A stretch of DNA of 41,066 nucleotides from positions 64,001 through 105,066 of IMG/VR virus record IMGVR_UViG_3300050190_000059; one strand, given 5' to 3'. The translations under genes and the position numbers were made by a program. Below, one piece after another: positions 1 to 8,940 of this stretch (position 1 is the stretch's first letter; each line of letters opens with the position of its first letter). The notes under the pieces are model-generated. The model did no database searches. It worked only from the letters and a program-made list of their open reading frames with translations, and was not told the origin of the DNA. This DNA comes from a virus.

Positions 1-562
1 ACGAAGGAATTACAGAGGCCACGCCGCTCGTTGTTGTAACAATGGTGCCGAGAGACGTCGCACTTCCACCATTGGTCCCGAAGGACGCGTCGAAACCGCC
101 CGCGTTTGCAGGAGGCCCGGAGAATACAGTCAGAGCGGGTTCTGCCGCCCATCCGAGAACCAACGGCCCCGGGAGAGTGACTGTCTGCGTTGGGGGAGTA
201 AGTTCCGGTGGGACGTTCAGTGTGATTTGATCTGAGTCACTACCACCGCCTGAACCGGACCCGCCAGAGCTAGTACCGCCGCCAGCCTTAGTAACCACGG
301 AGGCGCTCTTCGTTGCCGCGTTCACTGACGCAACAGCCGCAGGAGGAGGTGGCATCAATGAGAAATTTGGAATACGGTGCGAACCAGTTGCGGTGCTTAC
401 AAAGCTAGTGTCGTGCTGCAACCCCGGGGCGATTGAGCCTACAAAGAGTGGCGGCGAATCGTGGGGAAGAGGCGCAGACGGGCCAGCGGCAGGTAACGGG
501 GACTCCGCTGGTTCCCAGTTGTCCGGAACCTCTCCCTCTTTAATCAGGTTGTTGTTTGCCAT
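1..562 (-). CDS. Tail/fibre-region protein, N-terminal part (runs off window)
   Basis: An open frame of 187 codons starts at ATG 562-560 and reaches the window edge without a stop, so the C-terminus is missing. It overlaps the stop of the upstream gene as TAATG, a usual sign of translational coupling in this block. The visible part is rich in Pro, Gly and Ser: a Pro-rich N-terminus, a PPPP run, a long Gly/Ser linker, then a beta-rich stretch of Thr/Val/Pro. This fits a virion or tail-associated protein, but I recognise no named domain. Function is inferred only from its position after the nozzle-like gene. Confidence 0.75.
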   Translation of the reverse strand, partial: MANNNLIKEGEVPDNWEPAESPLPAAGPSAPLPHDSPPLFVGSIAPGLQHDTSFVSTATGSHRIPNFSLMPPPPAAVASVNAATKSASVVTKAGGGTSSGGSGSGGGSDSDQITLNVPPELTPPTQTVTLPGPLVLGWAAEPALTVFSGPPANAGGFDASFGTNGGSATSLGTIVTTTSGVASVIPS

Positions 563-3500
563 TAGATTTCAATTACTAGTCGCCCGAATATTGTCAGGTT
601 GAAAAGTTCATCGGGGTTAGCTGTCACGCCCATATCCACTTTTAGCTGCAAGTGTCTGCAACGTGCCAACGAGCCTGTGGTGTCAAAGTAATAACGGTTC
701 GGACTATAGCTGGTCGGTGAGATCGTGTCGCCGTACAATGACGGCGGGTCGAACTGCGGCACGCCTAGCGCACCATTTATGAACGACGTGAAGGTGCCGT
801 TTAGTTCGTTCAACAGATAACTCACGGTCGGCTGATAACCGATGCCCGCGAAATCCATCTCGAAGAATCTTAGCAACGCAATCGCTCCCGGCTTCGCCAA
901 CATTATACTGCCCATCGTAAAGTTTGCATCATACGGAGTGCCGTTGTCAGTGAAGACCGTCAAATCACGAGTGGATAGAACTGCGGGCGACGTTGGGCCA
1001 CCGATTAGCAAACGATGAATGCCCGGTGCTGTCTCCACGCTCTGAACCAACTTGCAGCCGCCCGTAATTGCTGCGAACGGAGACCAAATCGGTTCCGGGC
1101 CTTGAGAACCGCCCGGTACTTGACGTGGGTTTAGACGGTACCACCCAGTTGAACCGTCGGATACGAAGATACAGTTATCAGTTCCGTTTCGAAGAATCGA
1201 TACATAAATATTCTTTGGATTCCACGTGGCATCGCCAATTCCGAACGACGGTTGATTTGCAAACTGGTCCCCCAGCGCATATCCATAAGTAGACACGTTC
1301 AACGAGGGGGTAATGACATTGAATGAGTTATCCGCTGCAAAGAAATATATTTCTCCCGCGAACACGTCACACGCGTTGAAACTTAGTAGACCGATTCCCG
1401 GTGCCATCGTGTACGAAAAGAACGTTCCTGTTGCAGGTCCGCCGCCAATCATCTCGATGCTGTCGGTTAAGAATGTCACAATGCCTTGCGACGTTCTGAT
1501 TAAACGTATAGCTGGCGCAAGGAAAGGAAGTTCGTCCGCTGCATTGAAGGCCTCGTTTGGATTCCCGACGTTGGTGTCTGGACCGCCTGAGAACGGAACG
1601 CTCTGACCGTTTATCATATTTACACCCCAGATGCGGGTGTAGTTATATGTCATTGGCAGGTAGCTGTTCAACGGTGGGTCGTTCACGCCGTTAATCGGAG
1701 CAGGTAGAAGAACGTTTAATCCCGGAAAGGTTCCTGTGGCTACGCTCGGTAAGAAATCTTTGAAAGTCCATCCCTTACCACCGTAGATTGGTGCTTGAGA
1801 CGGGATGTTAGGAATTTCTGTTAACTCGAACATGTTGGCAGAACCGCTCGCGCTGTCTGCGGAACGATAAATCACGATAGTGTCGACTTGCGGGTCCGGG
1901 CTATAGTCACCGCTGATAGTGTTTATCGCGCCCGTGTTCGCACCGATGATCTGATTTACAGGAGACGCAGACGAGATTGCATTTGTTTGAGAACCAAACG
2001 GTGGCTGAAGAAAGGCCTTTCCGCCCGGAGGGGTTGCCCCACCGCCTATTGGTCCTACTGAATAAAAGTCGTCCAAAGGTCGCGCCTTATAACTGTATGC
2101 GTATGCTAAACCGAACGACCAAGCAATTGATTGCGACGAGGCGGCGGATGCAGCCTGCCACGTAATTGTGTCGTCCGTGGTAGTCGGAGGCGACGACAAT
2201 ATAGTAGACCACGACGGCACTGAGCCGCCCGACGTGCCAGACGAAATCACGGCCTGCACGTTACCGCTCCCGATGACCTCGGAACCGCCGAAGGGTTCAG
2301 ACGGACCCGGTGGCTGAAATCCTTGTGTCGGTAAATTCCAAGTTTGAAGTGCAGCCCAAGGGACGTTGGGTCCAACGCAGGTCCATATGATGCCACCGTC
2401 GGTTGTGGTCGACATGTAGCCCGTACTAAACGTTGGTACGGTGCCGCCGCTGAGTCCTGTACCGCCCGCGACCAAACTGGTGCAGACTTGAAAAGTTGAA
2501 CTTACAGTATCAAAAATAACACCAAAGGTGCTCCCTTGTGCAGACCAAGGGACGTAGGCGAAATTAGCCTGCCATGCGGAAGGGCCTAGATTTAACCACT
2601 GAACCTCTCCGTCGCCTTGTACAAAACCGATAGGCGATGCAGGAGGAAACGGCTGGTAGCCCGTTCCTGATGTCCCGGCTGTTGTCGGAACGAACAGATA
2701 AACTGTGGTACCCGGCGCAGCCGGAAGATTGCCAGTTAGAACGATATCTGAGTTCGTCGCATTAATTGTCGCAGGACTTCCAGTGGTGTGCCACAACGCG
2801 TACGAGTGAGACGGGTGCCAACGCATCAAGGCCATACCCGCAGGGGTTGCATAACTTCCGATTGCAAACCAGTGCAAGCCAACGTTGCCTGTATTGTTTA
2901 TGTCTGGGTAGCCGCCGCTGGGTCCCGGATACGCACCGTTGAACTTCGGTTCGTTATTCGGAGTGTTCGCTTGGCCGAGGCCGCCCGAGTTCTTGTAGTT
3001 ACCGTAAACCGCCGACTGCGTAGTCGGGCCTGCGATTGCTCCCGGCTTCGCGTATGACTCGCCACCAACGCCAGCGGACCCGAGGTCAGTATAAAAACCG
3101 CCCGGTACATAATCTGCGAGCGCACCCATGTTAGTCCACACCACACCGTTATCGTTTACAGTCCCGCCCTCGTTGGTCGGCCAAGTCGGCTCACCGTTTC
3201 CAGTGGTGCCGAACTGAGGGGTGGTCGTGTTCAATCCGTTTGCGTTCACGCCAATGACTTGCCAAATCTGTGAAGGCGAGTTGGTGTCGAGTGTAAGACC
3301 CATTGTCGAGAAGACAGTTGCAGCCTGCCACACAGATGCGCCTGCGCCTGATGGACTGATGCTAACCCCGGGCTGCTTAGTGGGGGCTATGATGCCCCAA
3401 TTCCAAACAGAAACTGAACTTCCCGCAGGAGTGCTAGGGAAATTAATATTCAGCGGGGTATACTTATGGGTAGTGATTCCATCACCCGCGAACAACACGC

Positions 3501-4875
3501 CCGCTACAGCGACAAAGTATGTCTGACCTGCGATGCCGAATAGCGTCCCGTTCGCGCCCACGCCCCCGGGCCACTTCGCCCAAAGTAGAACCTTAGTGCC
3601 ATTCTGGTTATCAAGATAGACACCGCCTGCTGTAATTCCGGTTGCTCCGATTGTTTCAGCAACACCGATTGCATTTTTCAATGTCACGGTTGTTGTGGTC
3701 GACGCAGTGATAACGAAGGTGCCGTTGTTTTGAATGTTGGCTATGAATCCAGCTACTGCCATGTACAAACCAGCGTAGCCGTTGTTTGCACCGCCCGGGA
3801 AAGTGCCCGTGTAAACAGTTGTTCCAGCCGACGCGTTAGCTGCACTCGTAACAACCATCGGACCACTAGTTCCGGTGTCGATGATTAACTGGATTGTTCC
3901 ATTTGCAAGTTGGAAAGAGAACGCGCGATCTGGTGGTGTCGGATATACTGCACTCACATGGACGCCGTTCGCCCCAGAGACTGTTGGAACACTGATGTTG
4001 GTCGCAGATGAGATAGTGACTGGACCTGTGGTAACTAACGCACGACCCGTAAGAGTTCCGCCGTTGAGCGTTATGGCTGACGTTGCGAGGATATCTCCCG
4101 AGAAGACGTGGGTGTGTGCATCGAATGTCGCCGCACTTCCGACTACCCAAATAACATTGTCGGCGATTGCGCCGTTAATCAAACTGATTGTGGTCGCAGC
4201 GGTGTCGACATTAAGTGCCGAACCGACTTGGAAAACGAACACGGGGTTCACAAGACCCGCACCGTCTAGCGTGATGGTGCCGCCTGTGAAGTGCAGCGTC
4301 GATGACGCCGCGCCCACGAAACCGGGGCTGCCGTTGTAGCCTGTAGCCGTTGCGGTAAAAGTCTGATTAGCGTAGGTGCCAAGGATAGCGACCGGAGTCA
4401 AACCATTAAAGAACGTGAAGGCCGTCGTTAGATCAACTTGGTTCTGTGCAGTGGCTGTGACCACCGATGCCGGAGGAGTGAAATTCGCACTCGTAAATCC
4501 AGTGATAGAACTTGTTGGGAAAGAGCCAACGTTACCACCAGTTATCAACGTCGCGCCCGTATTAGTTACGCCCGCAGAAGCGAGAGCCGCGTACAAAGCG
4601 GCGGTCCCAAGCTGCACTTCTACGACTCCGCTGGTCCCCATCAAGGTAGAGCCGGGACGGCGCATCAAGGTTAGCCGATTGGTCAACTCAATGTTGCGAC
4701 CGCCTAGAAGAGCATCAGGACGACCGCCATAATAGTGTTTCTGCGCAGGGTCAGACGGGTCGTGCAGTACCGCACGCTGCGTGTACAAACCCGTGAAGGC
4801 ATCGTCCATGAAGAGCGCAGTATACTTTGGCTGCTTATTCGGCTGTGCTCCTGCTGCTTCAAATGCAGTGGTCAT
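562..4875 (-). CDS. Large virion protein: nozzle/beta-propeller-like with inserted DUF3494 (ice-binding-type) domain
   Basis: 1437 residues. The N-terminus (about 15-80, ending in RRPGS) and the C-terminal half (about 990-1437, with repeated beta segments such as FLTDSIEMIGGG and EIYFFAADNSF) resemble the stabilisation/nozzle proteins of short-tailed phages (P22 gp10, T7 gp12), which form a beta-propeller below the adaptor ring. Between them, about 91-300, sits a DUF3494 domain: AGVTNTG, GGNVGSFP, NGAIADNVIWVVGS and ILATSAITLNGGTLTGRAL are hallmark segments of this beta-solenoid fold. An Ig-like Thr/Gly module (about 340-412) also occurs in the two upstream genes. It is TAATG-coupled on both sides. 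The DUF3494 call is firm; the nozzle role is inference from position and fold-like features. Confidence 0.85.
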   Translation of the reverse strand: MTTAFEAAGAQPNKQPKYTALFMDDAFTGLYTQRAVLHDPSDPAQKHYYGGRPDALLGGRNIELTNRLTLMRRPGSTLMGTSGVVEVQLGTAALYAALASAGVTNTGATLITGGNVGSFPTSSITGFTSANFTPPASVVTATAQNQVDLTTAFTFFNGLTPVAILGTYANQTFTATATGYNGSPGFVGAASSTLHFTGGTITLDGAGLVNPVFVFQVGSALNVDTAATTISLINGAIADNVIWVVGSAATFDAHTHVFSGDILATSAITLNGGTLTGRALVTTGPVTISSATNISVPTVSGANGVHVSAVYPTPPDRAFSFQLANGTIQLIIDTGTSGPMVVTSAANASAGTTVYTGTFPGGANNGYAGLYMAVAGFIANIQNNGTFVITASTTTTVTLKNAIGVAETIGATGITAGGVYLDNQNGTKVLLWAKWPGGVGANGTLFGIAGQTYFVAVAGVLFAGDGITTHKYTPLNINFPSTPAGSSVSVWNWGIIAPTKQPGVSISPSGAGASVWQAATVFSTMGLTLDTNSPSQIWQVIGVNANGLNTTTPQFGTTGNGEPTWPTNEGGTVNDNGVVWTNMGALADYVPGGFYTDLGSAGVGGESYAKPGAIAGPTTQSAVYGNYKNSGGLGQANTPNNEPKFNGAYPGPSGGYPDINNTGNVGLHWFAIGSYATPAGMALMRWHPSHSYALWHTTGSPATINATNSDIVLTGNLPAAPGTTVYLFVPTTAGTSGTGYQPFPPASPIGFVQGDGEVQWLNLGPSAWQANFAYVPWSAQGSTFGVIFDTVSSTFQVCTSLVAGGTGLSGGTVPTFSTGYMSTTTDGGIIWTCVGPNVPWAALQTWNLPTQGFQPPGPSEPFGGSEVIGSGNVQAVISSGTSGGSVPSWSTILSSPPTTTDDTITWQAASAASSQSIAWSFGLAYAYSYKARPLDDFYSVGPIGGGATPPGGKAFLQPPFGSQTNAISSASPVNQIIGANTGAINTISGDYSPDPQVDTIVIYRSADSASGSANMFELTEIPNIPSQAPIYGGKGWTFKDFLPSVATGTFPGLNVLLPAPINGVNDPPLNSYLPMTYNYTRIWGVNMINGQSVPFSGGPDTNVGNPNEAFNAADELPFLAPAIRLIRTSQGIVTFLTDSIEMIGGGPATGTFFSYTMAPGIGLLSFNACDVFAGEIYFFAADNSFNVITPSLNVSTYGYALGDQFANQPSFGIGDATWNPKNIYVSILRNGTDNCIFVSDGSTGWYRLNPRQVPGGSQGPEPIWSPFAAITGGCKLVQSVETAPGIHRLLIGGPTSPAVLSTRDLTVFTDNGTPYDANFTMGSIMLAKPGAIALLRFFEMDFAGIGYQPTVSYLLNELNGTFTSFINGALGVPQFDPPSLYGDTISPTSYSPNRYYFDTTGSLARCRHLQLKVDMGVTANPDELFNLTIFGRLVIEI

Positions 4876-6020
4876 TACATCCCTCTACCTGTACTTCCGG
4901 TTTGAGTTATAGCAGTCGTTGACTGACGTTCTACATCATGAGCAATCCACTGTTGAATGAACGCGTTCTTCTGCGTCTCGGTTAATCCTGTTGCCTTTGC
5001 CAAAAACGCTGCGATGCCGCGCTGTCTATACAGTTGTGCGCGCCCGTCATCAACAACCGCGAGTGCTTCTGAGAGGAACAAATTGTTGAACACGTCGGAG
5101 AACTGATCGGGAATCGGTGCCCAACTCAGGTTGTTCACAAAACCTGCTTGAGCAGCATTCGCCACGCCAGCGTGAGTTTCGTTAACTTGCGTTGTAGTTG
5201 TACCTACTAAGGTCGTGGATGTGGAAGAGGTCACTGTGAATGCAACATCGTTGCCAACGTTAGTAAAACCAGTCATCGTGAAGATCATACCAGCGTACGC
5301 GTTCGCTGCACCGCCAGTAATAGTTCCCGTGTATGTGGTGGTGGCACCAGAGACCGTAACTTGTGTCAAAACCAAAGACGACACACCATTGGGATTCGCT
5401 ACGACCAATGATGTCGCGCTGCTGCTCACAACTGTGAACGAACCACTGTTTATTAACCCCATCCCGGTTATGACCGCTGTCGAACCTGCGGGGAATGATG
5501 CAGGATTGAAAACACCAGTGTACGTTGTATTTCCGGCAGACGCATTAGCAACTGCGGTAATGAAGAACGGCCCGAACTGAGCGGCAGTCTTCTGGTACGT
5601 AACTGTGACCGTATAAATCTTATCGGGGACGCCGAGGAAACGGAACACGCATCCCGCTACTGAGTCTGAGGACTGTACCGACATCGAGTTCGGGCGCTGT
5701 TGAAAAGCAGAAACGGCCAACGACGCGGTGTTAAGGAGGTCTTTTATCTCCCAGATATTACCTTGGTCGTCCGTAAGAGAGACCTTCTCCACGAACGCTA
5801 GGTCAACGACGGCTGCTCGGGTGTAATCTTGAGTCCCTACTACAGTCGAAAACGTTATCTCGGCGCGATTCCAATACCAAGTCAACGGCGGATTCATCAT
5901 CGTGTTGCGAATCATTGAAGCGATTGAAACCGCAGGTTCGTTTCCACTTCCCGCTGTCAAAGGGCTGTACTGAATATACGGACGAGCGAAATTAATTGTG
6001 TTTTGAAGTGTGAATGACAT
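4875..6020 (-). CDS. Head-tail adaptor-like protein with two inserted Ig-like modules
   Basis: 381 residues. Its ends look like the adaptor/tail-accessory family (P22 gp4, T7 gp11 type): an N-terminal helical part followed by WYWNRAEITF and a GTQDYTRA strand, and a C-terminal helical part with NNLFLSEALAVVDDGRAQLYRQRG. The middle (about 155-290) contains two copies of a Thr-Tyr-Thr-Gly beta module with NxGxFTV and an LxxxNxxGV ending. Its stop is TAATG-coupled to the large downstream protein. The neighbour at 6024-7607 shares the same layout, so the two are probably distant paralogues. The adaptor role is inference. Confidence 0.75.
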   Translation of the reverse strand: MSFTLQNTINFARPYIQYSPLTAGSGNEPAVSIASMIRNTMMNPPLTWYWNRAEITFSTVVGTQDYTRAAVVDLAFVEKVSLTDDQGNIWEIKDLLNTASLAVSAFQQRPNSMSVQSSDSVAGCVFRFLGVPDKIYTVTVTYQKTAAQFGPFFITAVANASAGNTTYTGVFNPASFPAGSTAVITGMGLINSGSFTVVSSSATSLVVANPNGVSSLVLTQVTVSGATTTYTGTITGGAANAYAGMIFTMTGFTNVGNDVAFTVTSSTSTTLVGTTTTQVNETHAGVANAAQAGFVNNLSWAPIPDQFSDVFNNLFLSEALAVVDDGRAQLYRQRGIAAFLAKATGLTETQKNAFIQQWIAHDVERQSTTAITQTGSTGRGM

Positions 6021-6023
6021 ATT

Positions 6024-7607
6024 TTATGGGCGTGGATAATTGTACGGCCACGCGCCCCCTTGGAAGTTGTTACGGCTACGGGCTGCTCCGAATACGGTAC
6101 GCTGTGGAACGAACTTGTTCTCTTCCAACTCGCGATCTTCTTTCACGCGAAGGGCTAATAGTGCCTTTTCCCACAACGCCCACTCGGGTTGGAACTTCGC
6201 GAATACGGCCTTCTCTGGGGAGCGGCGGTAAAGTTGCGCAACGAAGCCGTCGCGGAAGTGCTGCTCTAACTCATCTGGCAGCGGTGCTAGTGTCTGGTTC
6301 AAGTCAACGAAGCGGACTGGCTTCATTTGTGATACTATATTAAACTCCCACTGCGCACCTGTCTGCGACGGTACCGGAGTGAAACGGAATCCCCACCCGT
6401 TCGGGTCCAACACGGTCCACTGGGTCGATGCGCCTGTGCCGCTGACGGTCGTACCGGGAACTGCGTTACGTGCCGCGACTGGTGGTGTGGTCCCTTCGAT
6501 GCCGTATGTAGTCAACAACAAAAAGTTACCGTTCGAATCTCTAATCTGTGTGATCGGATTCTTCGGCTGACTATTGTTAGCTGAGTTGTTCACGTAGCCG
6601 CCTGACTCGTATGTGCCGGGGTTCACGGCCATCGTGACAGTTATAACTGGTGCGATCTTCACTGTGTCGTTGATGTTGGTAACAACCCAGTCGCCGTTAT
6701 ACGCTGCTGGATACGCACTCGCGATGTTCATCGTCTGCCCGAGGATGATAGTCGGGAGGATGCTCGTTATCTGGAAGGTTGCAGAACCGCCTGCCCATGC
6801 TGCCGCAGTTACGACTGAGCCTGTCGGCTGAAGGTAGACCGAACCGGGTTGCGGGTTGTTGCCAATGGTCGGGCCGCCTACGTTCGCTTGTCCCCACACT
6901 CCGTAATACAACGTACGGTTCGGGAACCAGTTGCACTTGAAACCGGGATTCCCTAAACCTATACGAGCACCGCCTGAGTAAGCCGCTGTCAGTTGCGGTA
7001 GTTGACGGCCAACTTCGACGGTCGTGTATGGTTTCGGAATTGATGAGTTGTTGATGTCGAATGCGATGCCACGCTCCAACCACGATAGGTTCAACAGCGG
7101 GCCGCCTGCTGAGACAGCGGTAGCCGCGTGTGTTTCCACCACACCGCCTGCGTTTCTTAATACCAGCGCGCCCGCTGATGAGGCTACGCACATGAACGTG
7201 CCGTTGTTGCCTGCCTGTACAAAACCTGCGATTACAAACGGTATGCCGACGTAACCGCCGAACGCTCCGTCAGGCATCGTGCCTGCATAAGTTGTGTAGC
7301 CTTGAGAGGCCGAAACCAGAGTAACCGCAGTGAGCGTCAACGTGCCACTCAAGCCTGCTGCATTCACTACAGCGTAGTCCTGCTGAAAGCTGTTGCTAAA
7401 AATCGGAGGGACGTTGAACTCATTCCACTTGAACGGAAAGGGAACGGCGCAGATCGCAGTCATAACCTTATTGGCGATGGACAGTGCGACTACCTGTGTA
7501 AATCCCGCAGCGTTGATGACTGGCTCTAGATCGCCGTACGTCTGAGCATCGTCGATCAGGTTTTGAAGCGTGACCGTCGACTGGTTCGAAGTGTTATAGA
7601 TTGACAT
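6024..7607 (-). CDS. Adaptor-like virion protein, paralogue of the next gene
   Basis: 527 residues. The N-terminus has a short helical part and FPFKWNEFNVPPIF...QQDYAV, matching WYWNRAEITF...TQDY of the downstream gene. The C-terminus (about 430-527) is helical and charged, with LPDELEQHFRDGFVAQLYRRSPEKA. One Thr/Gly Ig-like module lies at about 88-168. It is separated by three bases from the next gene, in the structural operon. It is probably part of the connector or a second adaptor ring. No enzymatic motif is visible. The start ATG at 7607 lies back-to-back with the plus-strand promoter of the moron gene. Confidence 0.75.
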   Translation of the reverse strand: MSIYNTSNQSTVTLQNLIDDAQTYGDLEPVINAAGFTQVVALSIANKVMTAICAVPFPFKWNEFNVPPIFSNSFQQDYAVVNAAGLSGTLTLTAVTLVSASQGYTTYAGTMPDGAFGGYVGIPFVIAGFVQAGNNGTFMCVASSAGALVLRNAGGVVETHAATAVSAGGPLLNLSWLERGIAFDINNSSIPKPYTTVEVGRQLPQLTAAYSGGARIGLGNPGFKCNWFPNRTLYYGVWGQANVGGPTIGNNPQPGSVYLQPTGSVVTAAAWAGGSATFQITSILPTIILGQTMNIASAYPAAYNGDWVVTNINDTVKIAPVITVTMAVNPGTYESGGYVNNSANNSQPKNPITQIRDSNGNFLLLTTYGIEGTTPPVAARNAVPGTTVSGTGASTQWTVLDPNGWGFRFTPVPSQTGAQWEFNIVSQMKPVRFVDLNQTLAPLPDELEQHFRDGFVAQLYRRSPEKAVFAKFQPEWALWEKALLALRVKEDRELEENKFVPQRTVFGAARSRNNFQGGAWPYNYPRP

Positions 7608-7627
7608 GCGTCACCTTAAAATAGTGC

Positions 7628-7656
7628 TTGACAACCCCAATGGAGTATGAGATGAT
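7628..7656 (+). promoter_or_regulatory. Sigma70-type promoter of the plus-strand gene
   Basis: TTGACA at 7628-7633, a 17-base spacer, then GATGAT at 7651-7656 (4 of 6 matches). It lies between the divergent structural gene and the 196-residue plus-strand gene, followed by GGAGG at 7663-7667 and ATG at 7675. Confidence 0.7.
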
Positions 7657-7674
7657 GTCTTTGGAGGATTTTCT

Positions 7675-8265
7675 ATGGAAAATATAGTTCCGCTTATTAG
7701 TGTATGCAGCAAAATTGGTGCTGGTACCCAACACGCCGACTCTTTCGTTGCCTACGTGAAAGGGACGGAATCATTCAAATCAGCTAAAATCTGGAAAGCT
7801 AAATTTAACGGGCTGGGGCACAGGGTTTGGCTTACAGAAGCGTCTCTGGCAACGTCTTTGTACAACGATTGGAGAAGCGGTACAACCGGAACACCCCCGC
7901 CTCGAATCAACTTAGGAACAACGCCCAAGGGTACCCAACTGTTGGGGGACATAATAAACTTCCGTGGCTTGGTCTTCGCGCCAACGAACGAGGAAGAGGT
8001 TAAGTTTCTATTCGCTACGCTCGCGACAGATTTAGGGTTCCGCATCGAGGCTATCGGGACGATATTCCCCGACTGTCTGGCACACCAAAAGGTTAACGGG
8101 GGATGGTTACCTGTTCGAATTGAATTCGAATTCAAAAGCAAGAACTTCCTCACCCACGAACATCCTTTAGACGGGTGCGACATGATAGTTTGTTGGCATA
8201 ACAACTGGGCTGATTGCCCCGTCAAGGTTATTGAACTCAGTAAAGAGAAATTAATTATTTCTTAA
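7675..8265 (+). CDS. Moron gene: possible PD-(D/E)XK-type nuclease
   Basis: 196 residues, the only convincing plus-strand gene in the window. It has its own near-consensus promoter and a GGAGG ribosome site seven bases before the ATG. The central part reads FPDC, then about 15 residues later RIEFEFKS, an arrangement like the PD...(D/E)xK active site of restriction-like nucleases, followed by a His/Cys-rich tail (HEHPLDGCD, CWHNNWADCP). Family and substrate are not certain. The opposite orientation, private promoter and position in a tail operon are typical of a moron that could act in exclusion or defence. Its 3' end overlaps the convergent collagen-like gene by 15 bases. Confidence 0.8.
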   Translation: MENIVPLISVCSKIGAGTQHADSFVAYVKGTESFKSAKIWKAKFNGLGHRVWLTEASLATSLYNDWRSGTTGTPPPRINLGTTPKGTQLLGDIINFRGLVFAPTNEEEVKFLFATLATDLGFRIEAIGTIFPDCLAHQKVNGGWLPVRIEFEFKSKNFLTHEHPLDGCDMIVCWHNNWADCPVKVIELSKEKLIIS

Positions 8266-8925
8266 CCCGAGTTCAACCAGTAGTTCAGCTTTGAACTTTG
8301 CGAGTTCCTCTGCGAGAAGTGCACGACAATTTTGAAGTGCGGCAGTAATATCGCCAGCAGGTCCGCGAACCGTGCTAGGACTTCCGGCAGGCCCGGTTTC
8401 CCCGCGCTCGCCGCGTACTGACTCCCCGCGCTCGCCACGGGGTCCGGGGACAACAGAATCTTTTCCGTCTCGACCGTCTCTGCCAGCAGGTCCGGGCACA
8501 ACAGAATCTTTTCCGTCTCTGCCAGCAGGTCCGGGCACAACAGAATCTTTTCCGTCTCTGCCAGCAGGTCCGGTGATAGAATCACCCTTCTCGCCGCGAG
8601 GACCGGGGGCAACAGAATCTTTTCCATCACGTCCCGCAGGTCCGGTGATAGAACGTCCGTCGGTTCCATCGGCTCCATCGCGGCCTGCGGGTCCGGTGAT
8701 AGACTCCCCACGCTCGCCGCGAGGTCCGGGCACAACAGAATCTTTTCCGTCTCTGCCCGCAGGACCTATGACAGAATCGCCCTTCTCACCACGTGGGCCA
8801 GCGGGTCCGGGGACAGTGCTGTTCGCCCCTACGTCGCCTTTCTCGCCGCGCGCACCTTCGACTCCGCGACGGCTGGTGTGTTGGCTCTCTAGAACCGCAA
8901 GACGTTCTTCAGTTGACTTTAGCAT
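8251..8925 (-). CDS. Collagen-like Gly-X-Y repeat protein
   Basis: 224 residues. After a short helical N-terminus (about 1-20, likely a trimerisation or attachment segment), residues about 24-185 are Gly-X-Y triplets, mainly GPAGRDG, KDSVVPGP and GPRGEKGDS blocks. The end (about 186-224) is helical, with AALQNCRALLAEELAKFKAE. Phage collagen-like proteins form trimeric fibre shafts; this is the established role, and fibre use here is inferred from position. The DNA is correspondingly repetitive between 8400 and 8850. AAAGGAA lies six bases before the ATG. Confidence 0.9.
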   Translation of the reverse strand: MLKSTEERLAVLESQHTSRRGVEGARGEKGDVGANSTVPGPAGPRGEKGDSVIGPAGRDGKDSVVPGPRGERGESITGPAGRDGADGTDGRSITGPAGRDGKDSVAPGPRGEKGDSITGPAGRDGKDSVVPGPAGRDGKDSVVPGPAGRDGRDGKDSVVPGPRGERGESVRGERGETGPAGSPSTVRGPAGDITAALQNCRALLAEELAKFKAELLVELGLRNN

Positions 8926-8940
8926 ATTCTTTCCTTTGAA

